DNA from: Porphyromonadaceae bacterium UBA4259
GTDB lineage: Bacteria > Bacteroidota > Bacteroidia > Bacteroidales > Muribaculaceae
Length of the DNA: 9,329 nt
Direction: 5' to 3'
NCBI GenBank assembly: GCA_002396125.1
Contig: DGWL01000101.1
Coordinates: forward strand, 1 to 9,329
In this document: piece after piece, positions 1 through 5,186 of the stretch
Layout of the letters: each line of letters opens with the position of its first letter
How positions within the stretch are numbered: position 1 is the stretch's first letter
Notes under the pieces: generated by a model
Seen by the model: only the letters and a program-made list of their open reading frames with translations
Database searches by the model: none
Told to the model about the DNA's origin: nothing
Program-made: the position numbers and the translations under genes

Positions 1-16
1 GTGAATTTTTAGTTGC

Positions 17-24
17 TAACTTTG
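17..24 (+). promoter_or_regulatory. Bacteroidota -7 promoter box for the lipoprotein gene
   Basis: TAACTTTG matches the TAnnTTTG -7 box of the primary Bacteroidota sigma factor and lies 17 bp before the ATG at 42. A -33 TTG about 20 bp upstream would fall outside the window, so only half of the promoter can be seen. The implied 5' leader is short and A-rich, with no Shine-Dalgarno sequence. Confidence 0.6.
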
Positions 25-41
25 CGGTCAATAATAACAAA

Positions 42-884
42 ATGAAGAAGAAAATGAAATATCTCAACCTTTTAGCAATAGCCATGCTGGCTGTAGCATT
101 CACTGCCTGCAGCGACGAGCCCAAGAGTACCTACACCCGCGAGTTCAACATGATTTACCCTCAGCATGCTGCCGGGCACAAGTCTATCAGCAAGATTGAA
201 AAAATATATGAAAACGGCGCTAAAGCTGTTGCAGAGGCAAGCTACGATGGTGACCATTTGAAAACTGTCACTGCCACCTACATTGACAAGACCGGCAGTG
301 TTTATAACGAGGAAACCATCCACTTCGACTACAAGAATGGTGCCATCATCTGTGATAAGAAGATTCAGCCAGTCACCTATGCCTTTGAGGTGAATAATCA
401 AGGATCAATCATTAAGCTTACAAACGTTACCACCAGTCGCACCGCTTCAGCTCTGAGTTATGGCGCCGGCAACCAACTTGAGGTTGCACAAGTGGTTACG
501 CCAAGCTCTACCAACGTTACCAAGATGCACTGGGACAATAATAGCATTGCCTACTGGAATTACTATGCAATAAGCAAGACCGACAGCGTGGCCTATGACT
601 ACACTCAGGCTATTCCTAACAAGGGTGGTGTCGACGTGATAGGCAACAATCCATTCACTTTTACATCACTAGTGTGTGAAATCATTCGCAATGCGGGTCT
701 TTATGGTGCTACAAGTGCCTATTTGCCTAGCGTCATTAAGACCGATGGCAGAACCGATCCCGAGACCGGCGAATTTGTGCTCAAAGCCTATGCGATAAAC
801 TACACATTAGATGCCGATGGCTACGTGACCAGCTACACCACTAGTGAGAACCCCAAGTATACCGTCAAGTACACCTACCGGTAA
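42..884 (+). CDS. Putative surface lipoprotein, DUF4595-like
   Basis: A 280-residue exported lipoprotein of unknown function. Residues 1-22 form a type II signal peptide: basic MKKKMK, a hydrophobic stretch from about 8 to 20, then the lipobox F-T-A-C with C23 as the lipidated cysteine. C23 is followed by S-D-E, which fits the acidic lipoprotein export signal that sends Bacteroidota lipoproteins to the cell surface. The mature part is rich in Thr, Tyr and Asn, with alternating beta-strand patterns and no catalytic motif that I recognise. The NPFTFTSL ... GLYGATSAYLPS stretch (about residues 202-231) and the Y/T-rich end resemble Bacteroidales DUF4595 proteins with a predicted porin-like beta fold; this is from memory and only moderately sure. 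The start at 42 is preferred because it sits 17 bp after the -7 box; an in-frame ATG at 54 would also keep the signal peptide. The gene is monocistronic and converges with fba. Confidence 0.75.
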   Translation: MKKKMKYLNLLAIAMLAVAFTACSDEPKSTYTREFNMIYPQHAAGHKSISKIEKIYENGAKAVAEASYDGDHLKTVTATYIDKTGSVYNEETIHFDYKNGAIICDKKIQPVTYAFEVNNQGSIIKLTNVTTSRTASALSYGAGNQLEVAQVVTPSSTNVTKMHWDNNSIAYWNYYAISKTDSVAYDYTQAIPNKGGVDVIGNNPFTFTSLVCEIIRNAGLYGATSAYLPSVIKTDGRTDPETGEFVLKAYAINYTLDADGYVTSYTTSENPKYTVKYTYR

Positions 885-912
885 ACTTGCGTCTTGAAAA
901 AGAAAATACATT

Positions 913-946
913 AAGGGCGGTTGCACATTGTGTGAACCGCCCTTTT
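913..946. terminator. Shared bidirectional terminator between lipoprotein gene and fba
   Basis: A perfect 10-bp inverted repeat (AAGGGCGGTT, 913-922, with AACCGCCCTT, 935-944) encloses a 12-nt loop. On the plus strand it ends in four T (943-946). On the minus strand it is followed by TTAATGTATTTT. It lies 28 bp after the lipoprotein stop codon and about 37 bp beyond the aldolase stop codon, so it can end both convergent transcripts. Confidence 0.8.
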
Positions 947-982
947 AGTAATGTTGTGGGAGTAAGTAAGTGTTACGCTCTC

Positions 983-1984
983 TTACTCGGCCTTGCCGTT
1001 GCTACCAAGCACCTCAATAATCTTGTGCTTGTAGAGCTTGGTCATCTCGTCGCGGGCGGGACCACAGTACTTGCGTGGGTCAAACTCGCCGGGCTTCTCG
1101 TCAAACACCTTGCGAACTGCAGCGGTGAACGCCAAGCGGCTGTCGCTGTCGATGTTGATCTTGCACACAGCGCTCTTAGCGGCCTTGCGAAGTTGCTCCT
1201 CGGGGATACCTACAGCATCGGGCAACTTGCCGCCATGGGCGTTGATGGTGTCGACATACTCCTGGGGAACCGACGAAGAACCGTGAAGCACGATGGGGAA
1301 GCCGGGAAGTTTCTCCATTACAGCATCGAGCACATCAAATGCCAGTGGAGGAGGAACGAGCTTGCCGGTCTTTGGGTCGCGGGTGCACTGCTCGGGCTTG
1401 AACTTGTAGGCGCCATGGCTGGTGCCGATTGAGATAGCAAGCGAGTCGCAGCCTGTGCGAGTTGCGAAGTCGATAACCTCCTCGGGCTTGGTGTAGTGTG
1501 ACTCTTCGGCTTGAACGTCGTCTTCAACGCCGGCAAGCACACCGAGTTCGGCCTCAACTGTTACGTCAAACTGGTGGGCATACTCAACAACCTTCTTGGT
1601 CAGGGCGATGTTCTCCTCATAGGGCAGTGAACTGCCATCGATCATCACGCTCGAGAAGCCAAAGTCGACACAGCTCTTGCACAACTCGAAGGTGTCGCCG
1701 TGGTCAAGGTGAAGGCAGATTTGTGGATGTTCCCATCCAAGCTCCTTGGCATATTCCACAGCACCCTGTGCCATGTAGCGAAGCAGGGTTTGGTTGGCGT
1801 AGTTGCGGGCGCCCTTCGAAACTTGCAGGATTACAGGCGATTTAGTCTCGGCACTTGCCTTGATAATAGCCTGCAATTGCTCCATGTTGTTGAAATTGAA
1901 AGCGGGGATTGCATAACCTCCATTGATTGCCTTAGCAAACATCTCGCGGGTGTTAACCAGGCCTAACTCCTTGTAACTTACCAT
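983..1984 (-). CDS. fba: Class II (zinc-dependent) fructose-bisphosphate aldolase
   Basis: A cytoplasmic glycolytic and gluconeogenic enzyme that reversibly cleaves fructose 1,6-bisphosphate into dihydroxyacetone phosphate and glyceraldehyde 3-phosphate. At 333 residues it is full length for the family. Visible motifs, in order: LHLDHGDT (91-98), holding the catalytic Asp94 and zinc-binding His95; VEAELG (143-148) with the acidic metal-site residue; GTSHG (187-191) with zinc ligand His190; LHGSSSVP (233-240) with zinc ligand His234; and NIDSD (277-281), which contacts the substrate phosphate. An extended loop (about 199-216) precedes the GSSSVP region. The ATG at 1984 gives the usual short N-terminus before the first barrel helix. 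The gene has its own promoter upstream and is probably monocistronic. Several plus-strand open frames over this gene are antisense shadows. Confidence 0.97.
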   Translation of the reverse strand: MVSYKELGLVNTREMFAKAINGGYAIPAFNFNNMEQLQAIIKASAETKSPVILQVSKGARNYANQTLLRYMAQGAVEYAKELGWEHPQICLHLDHGDTFELCKSCVDFGFSSVMIDGSSLPYEENIALTKKVVEYAHQFDVTVEAELGVLAGVEDDVQAEESHYTKPEEVIDFATRTGCDSLAISIGTSHGAYKFKPEQCTRDPKTGKLVPPPLAFDVLDAVMEKLPGFPIVLHGSSSVPQEYVDTINAHGGKLPDAVGIPEEQLRKAAKSAVCKINIDSDSRLAFTAAVRKVFDEKPGEFDPRKYCGPARDEMTKLYKHKIIEVLGSNGKAE

Positions 1985-2055
1985 AATTTTTTAGATGTTA
2001 TTATTATGTGAAAAAACAATGTGTGTTCTATTTTACTGTCTGCAATATCACGAGG

Positions 2056-2086
2056 CAAAGTTAAAGATTAATTTCGTCTTTAGCAA
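2056..2086 (-). promoter_or_regulatory. fba promoter (-33 TTG, 20-bp spacer, -7 TAACTTTG)
   Basis: Read on the minus strand, TTG (2084-2086), a 20-bp spacer and TAACTTTG (2056-2063) form a textbook Bacteroidota promoter. Transcription would start near 2050, giving a leader of about 65 nt before the fba ATG at 1984. The -33 element lies in the loop of a 7-bp inverted repeat (2075-2097). Confidence 0.7.
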
Positions 2087-2097
2087 GAAAAAAGACG
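2075..2097. repeat. 7-bp inverted repeat spanning the fba -33 region
   Basis: CGTCTTT (2075-2081) and AAAGACG (2091-2097) are perfect inverted copies separated by 9 bp, with centres 16 bp apart. The repeat encloses the proposed fba -33 element. It could be a binding site for a dimeric regulator, but there is no direct evidence. It lies upstream of the predicted transcription start, so it is not in the fba leader RNA. Confidence 0.4.
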
Positions 2098-2219
2098 ATA
2101 ACGATTTTAAAATTGTGAGTAAAATTAAGCAATCGGTTTACTTATTGCCCTTTATGCGATTCGGTAAAAAAGGTAAAAAATCAGGTGATTTTGATATATT
2201 AATATTGTGTTGTTTAATA

Positions 2220-2227
2220 TAATTTTG
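2220..2227 (+). promoter_or_regulatory. Bacteroidota -7 box for the CMD-cupin gene
   Basis: TAATTTTG fits TAnnTTTG and lies 24 bp before the ATG at 2252. No TTG sits at the ideal 19-21 bp distance. The nearest copies, at 2205-2207 and 2191-2193, give spacers of 12 and 26 bp, so the promoter may be weak or may need an activator. The rest of the 1985-2251 gap is AT-rich, holds the fba promoter and a tandem 9-mer GGTAAAAAA (2163-2180), and contains no credible gene. Confidence 0.5.
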
Positions 2228-2251
2228 CATTGAATTTTAAAACAACAAGTC

Positions 2252-3382
2252 ATGAGAAGAATAATAACACTAGTTGCCATGGTGCTCATGCTGGCACTTG
2301 GTAACACAATAAAAGCACACAACATGATGACACTCAACGAGAAACAACAATGCATGGTCGCCATTGCCTGTCTTGAGGCAAAGGGCAATCTTGAGAACCT
2401 GGCACAGGCCATCAACGGTGGCATGGATGCCGGGTTAACAGTTAGCGAAATTAAGGAAGCGCTCAGTCAACTCTATGCCTATACCGGCTTTCCGCGCTCG
2501 CTCAATGCGTTAGGCACATTGCAACAGGTGATTAAGTCTCGCAACGAGACGGGAAAGATGGTGATTGAAGGTCGTGACGCCGATGACCTGCCTGCAACCT
2601 ACGACGCCTTAAAGCAAGGTACCGAGGTGCAAACCAAGCTGGTGGGAGGCAAGGCTTTCAACTATGAGTTTGCCCCGGCCACCGACTATTATCTTAAAGC
2701 CCACCTCTTTGGTGATATCTTTGCCCGCAACAATCTTACTCATGCCGAGCGTGAATTGGTGACAGTGTCGGCATTGAGTGGTCTGGATGGAGTGATGCCA
2801 CAGCTTGTGGCTCACGTGTCGGGAGCTCGCAACATGGGTGTTGCCGACGAGCAAATCAAAGCCATTCCTCAAGTTCTTGCCACTAAGGTGGGGCTTGAAG
2901 AAGCCGAGCGTTGCACTCGCGCTATTGCCACCGTCTTCGGCGAGGAAATAAATGATGCAGAGATAGCCACAACCTATAAGCATGGCATTGCAACGAGTCC
3001 TTACCCCATTGGAGAATTCAACAAGGACTATGCACAATATTTCATTGGAAACAGTTATCTGGCTCCGCTTGATGCTCAGAACGGAGGCCCGGTGAACGTG
3101 ACATTTGAGCCTCGATGCCGCAACAACTGGCACATCCATCACAAGCAGGTGCAAGTGCTGGTGTGCGTTGCAGGCCGAGGGTGGTATCAAGAGTGGGGAA
3201 AGGAACCTGTGGAACTTGTCCCCGGAACAGTTGTCGCGATTCCTGCCGAAGTCAAGCATTGGCATGGCGCTGCCCGTGACTCGTGGATGCAACACCTCAC
3301 CTATCACACCCACATCGAGGCTGGCGCAAGCAACGAGTGGCTTGAACCGGTGAGTGATGAGCACTATAACAAACTCAAGTGA
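2252..3382 (+). CDS. Secreted fusion: two CMD-like domains plus a C-terminal cupin
   Basis: A 376-residue protein with an N-terminal signal peptide (about 1-22, MRRIITLVAMVLMLALGNT then K-A), so probably periplasmic. Residues 25-95 form a first carboxymuconolactone decarboxylase (CMD/AhpD-like) domain, seen in NGGMDAGLTVSEIKEALSQL followed by YTGFPRSLNAL. Residues 140-230 form a second (LFGDIFARNNLTHAERELV, then SGLDGVMPQLVAHVSGARNMG). Neither has an AhpD-type CxxC pair. Residues 275-365 are a cupin with NWHIHH (292-297), AGRGWYQEWGK, PGTVVAIPAEVKHWHGA and SNEWLEPVS; likely metal ligands are H294, H296, Q301 and H336. Related CMD-cupin proteins are common in Bacteroidales, but their substrate is not known to me; characterised members of the cupin group include metal-dependent hydroxynitrile lyases. 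Names such as 4-carboxymuconolactone decarboxylase would over-state what is known. It converges with the acetyltransferase gene, leaving a 24-bp gap. Confidence 0.88.
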   Translation: MRRIITLVAMVLMLALGNTIKAHNMMTLNEKQQCMVAIACLEAKGNLENLAQAINGGMDAGLTVSEIKEALSQLYAYTGFPRSLNALGTLQQVIKSRNETGKMVIEGRDADDLPATYDALKQGTEVQTKLVGGKAFNYEFAPATDYYLKAHLFGDIFARNNLTHAERELVTVSALSGLDGVMPQLVAHVSGARNMGVADEQIKAIPQVLATKVGLEEAERCTRAIATVFGEEINDAEIATTYKHGIATSPYPIGEFNKDYAQYFIGNSYLAPLDAQNGGPVNVTFEPRCRNNWHIHHKQVQVLVCVAGRGWYQEWGKEPVELVPGTVVAIPAEVKHWHGAARDSWMQHLTYHTHIEAGASNEWLEPVSDEHYNKLK

Positions 3383-3391
3383 ATACTTGAG
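3374..3391 (-). terminator. Possible terminator hairpin for the acetyltransferase gene
   Basis: CTCAAGT (3374-3380) and ACTTGAG (3385-3391) form a 7-bp stem with a 4-nt loop. It overlaps the last codons and TGA stop (3380-3382) of the converging CMD-cupin gene. On the minus strand it is followed at once by TTTGTTAT, a short T-rich tail suitable for ending the acetyltransferase transcript. On the plus strand a run of seven T (3402-3408) follows only after 10 nt, so its use in that direction is doubtful. Confidence 0.4.
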
Positions 3392-3406
3392 GAGCAAGAG
3401 ATTTTT

Positions 3407-3985
3407 TTATAGATTGCGGATAACCTTGCATGGATTGCCGGCGGCGAGAGTGCCGGCAGGGATGTCGTGAGTAACTACGCTTCCGGCTCCTATCACGCAG
3501 CCATCGCCAATGCTCACTCCCGGGCACACCGTCACGTTGCCACCCAGCCACACGTTGTTGCCCACTGTGATGGGTAACGACCACTCCACACCCTTGTTGC
3601 GAGTAGCGACATCGAGCGGATGGCATGGGGTGTAGAACGAGCAGTTAGGCCCGATGAAGACATTATCACCAAAGACAACCAGAGCCTCGTCAAGGATTGT
3701 CATGCCGGTGTTGGCAAAGAAATGCTCGCCCACATGGATGTTGAAGCCATAGTCGCAAAAGAAAGGCTGAATCACCTTGATGTGCTCGCCTGTTTTACCC
3801 AGGATTTGCTTGATGAGTGTGTCTTTCTCGGTCTGATGCGAAGGGCGAATGTTGTTGTAGTCGCGGCATTTTTCTTGTGTTTCTTGCAAGATGTCGAGAA
3901 GCAGGGTGTTGCCAGTGGCATCATAGGGGTCGCCACTCATCATTTTCTTGATTTCGGCTAGTTGCTCGGGTGTGAATTGTCTCAT
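3407..3985 (-). CDS. Maltose/galactoside-type sugar O-acetyltransferase
   Basis: A 192-residue cytoplasmic enzyme of the LacA/Maa/NodL family, which transfers acetyl from acetyl-CoA to a sugar hydroxyl. Residues 8-60 form the helical N-terminal Mac domain, including the KMMSGDPYDA motif (14-23). Residues 70-190 are a left-handed beta-helix of hexapeptide repeats. Family landmarks are NIHVGEHFFAN (82-92), the catalytic His in YTPCHPLD (H122), VGNNVWLGGNVTVCPGVSIG (141-160), the acetyl-CoA-binding IGAGSVVT (165-172) and the terminal AAGNPCKVIR (181-190). Length and motif order are normal. The true acceptor is uncertain: maltose, glucose, galactosides and other small sugars are all used in this family. 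The start at 3985 fits the usual Mac-domain beginning and the promoter just upstream. Confidence 0.92.
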   Translation of the reverse strand: MRQFTPEQLAEIKKMMSGDPYDATGNTLLLDILQETQEKCRDYNNIRPSHQTEKDTLIKQILGKTGEHIKVIQPFFCDYGFNIHVGEHFFANTGMTILDEALVVFGDNVFIGPNCSFYTPCHPLDVATRNKGVEWSLPITVGNNVWLGGNVTVCPGVSIGDGCVIGAGSVVTHDIPAGTLAAGNPCKVIRNL

Positions 3986-4006
3986 GAGATAAACTGTTTT
4001 AGACTA

Positions 4007-4035
4007 CAAAATTAGTAAATTTTCAGCAAAATCAA
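4007..4035 (-). promoter_or_regulatory. Acetyltransferase promoter
   Basis: On the minus strand TAATTTTG (4007-4014) fits the -7 box, and TTG (4033-4035) lies 18 bp upstream as a -33 candidate, slightly closer than ideal. The -7 box is 21 bp before the ATG. This promoter abuts the divergent promoter of the DUF362 gene, whose -7 box is at 4037-4044. Confidence 0.5.
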
Positions 4036-4036
4036 T

Positions 4037-4044
4037 TAACTTTG
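4037..4044 (+). promoter_or_regulatory. Bacteroidota -7 box for the DUF362 gene
   Basis: TAACTTTG is identical in form to the boxes at 17-24 and, on the minus strand, at 2056-2063. It lies 34 bp before the ATG at 4079. No exact TTG occurs at the right distance; TTAG (4012-4015) is the nearest match. The leader is A-rich with no Shine-Dalgarno sequence. Confidence 0.55.
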
Positions 4045-4078
4045 CACAAGATAAAAAACACTTAATACATTAAAAGTA

Positions 4079-5038
4079 ATGAAGAAAGCTTTTGTTCTTA
4101 TCGCAGTGGCTCTGGTGGCTGTAATGGCGCAGGCACAGAGCAAGGTTTATTTCACGCGCGACATCAGTTCCGAGTCACTTGTTAAAATCTACAAGGCGCT
4201 GGGCGTTGAGGCAACAGGACGTGTGGCGGTGAAAATTTCAACCGGTGAGGCCGGCAACACACACTATCTCAAGCCCACTCTCATCCGCAACCTGGTAGAT
4301 GAGGTGAACGGAACCATTGTGGAGTGCAATACCGCCTACGGAGGGAGTCGTCAGGACGTTAAAAAGCACTGGCAAACCATTCACGAGCATGGTTTTGACA
4401 CAATCTTTGCCGTTGATATTATGGATGAATTTGACCAAATTCGCATCCCTATTCAAGACAAAAAGCATTTGAAATATGATATCGTGGGCGGGCATCTTGC
4501 CAATTACGACTTCATGATTAATTTGGCTCACTTCAAGGGACATGCCATGGGTGGCTTTGGTGGTGTGCTCAAGAACGCTAGCATAGGCGTGGCTTCAACT
4601 GCCGGAAAGGCCTATATTCACAGTGCCGGCAAGACCGATGACCCCGAGCTCACTTGGACCAAGGAGTATATCGCCGCAGGACCCACTCAAGACCTGTTTC
4701 TGGAGTCGATGGCAGCTGCTGCCCAAGCAGTGCACAACTACATGGGTGGCCGTGTTATTTACATCAACGTGATGAACAACATGAGCGTTGACTGCGACTG
4801 CGACGGCAGCCCCGATGCTCCACAACTCAAGGACATGGGTATTCTTGCCAGCCTGGATCCTGTGGCGGTCGACCAGGCGTGTCTTGACAAGGTTTTTAAC
4901 TATCGCGGCAAGGCAGGCGATGACAACAAGCCCTTGATTGAGCGCATCAATCGCCAGCACGGCACCTACATCACCGAATATGCGCAGAAGATTGGCCTTG
5001 GCTCCAAGACCTACATTCTCATCGATATCGACAAGTGA
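4079..5038 (+). CDS. Secreted DUF362 domain protein without a ferredoxin domain
   Basis: A 319-residue exported protein of unknown function. Residues 1-20 form a type I signal peptide ending A-Q-A before Q-S. The rest is one DUF362 domain. Its signature runs NLAHFKGHAMGGFGGVLKNA (148-167) then SIG, a GKAYIHS stretch (176-182), the cysteine motif VDCDCDGSPDAP (237-248, with C239 and C241) and GILASLDPVAVDQAC (254-268). Many family members carry a C-terminal 2x[4Fe-4S] ferredoxin segment; this one stops soon after the DUF362 core and has no CxxCxxC motif. The conserved cysteines suggest metal or redox chemistry, but the reaction is not known to me. The gene has its own promoter and a strong terminator, so it is probably monocistronic. 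The CMD-cupin gene, also secreted, lies 700 bp upstream on the same strand, across the acetyltransferase gene. Confidence 0.88.
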   Translation: MKKAFVLIAVALVAVMAQAQSKVYFTRDISSESLVKIYKALGVEATGRVAVKISTGEAGNTHYLKPTLIRNLVDEVNGTIVECNTAYGGSRQDVKKHWQTIHEHGFDTIFAVDIMDEFDQIRIPIQDKKHLKYDIVGGHLANYDFMINLAHFKGHAMGGFGGVLKNASIGVASTAGKAYIHSAGKTDDPELTWTKEYIAAGPTQDLFLESMAAAAQAVHNYMGGRVIYINVMNNMSVDCDCDGSPDAPQLKDMGILASLDPVAVDQACLDKVFNYRGKAGDDNKPLIERINRQHGTYITEYAQKIGLGSKTYILIDIDK

Positions 5039-5059
5039 TAAAGAGACCGTAATCACATA

Positions 5060-5110
5060 GCGGCATTGGCTATCAATAACGATTATTGCGTGCCGATGCC
5101 GCATTTTTTT
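5060..5110 (+). terminator. Strong intrinsic terminator after the DUF362 gene
   Basis: The GC-rich arms at 5060-5070 and 5092-5102 pair over 11 bp with one G-U wobble. Inside them a second 6-bp stem, CAATAA (5074-5079) with TTATTG (5083-5088), closes a 3-nt loop. Seven T follow (5104-5110). It begins 22 bp after the stop codon. Its end is only 12 bp before the -33 element of the next gene. Confidence 0.88.
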
Positions 5111-5121
5111 GCAAATAAATG

Positions 5122-5152
5122 TTGGCGGTTTGTTGCAATTTGCTTATCTTTA
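5122..5152 (+). promoter_or_regulatory. Promoter of the GDPD gene (TTG, 20 bp, TATCTTTA)
   Basis: TTG (5122-5124), a 20-bp spacer and TATCTTTA (5145-5152) fit the Bacteroidota consensus with one mismatch in the last base of the -7 box. The ATG at 5187 lies 34 bp downstream after an AT-rich leader. Coming just after a strong terminator, it supports independent transcription of the GDPD gene. Confidence 0.65.
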
Positions 5153-5186
5153 CAGCGATTTAGTTAACAATTAATACCATATTATT

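Noticed and set aside
887..1432. Plus-strand 181-codon open frame opposite fba
   Set aside because: It runs through the shared terminator and then antisense to the clearly real aldolase gene; its composition is that of an antisense shadow.
2163..2180. Tandem 9-mer GGTAAAAAA repeated twice as a possible repeat array or regulatory iteron
   Set aside because: Only two copies in AT-rich DNA, with no further spaced copies; too little to call an iteron or array.
1995..2222. Plus-strand 75-codon open frame in the gap between fba and the CMD-cupin gene
   Set aside because: It covers the fba promoter and the AT-rich leader region, is rich in Lys, Phe and Cys without domain features, and has no promoter of its own.
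2609..3397. Minus-strand 262-codon open frame opposite the CMD-cupin gene
   Set aside because: The plus strand codes for recognisable CMD and cupin domains with a signal peptide; the opposite frame has no domain signature.
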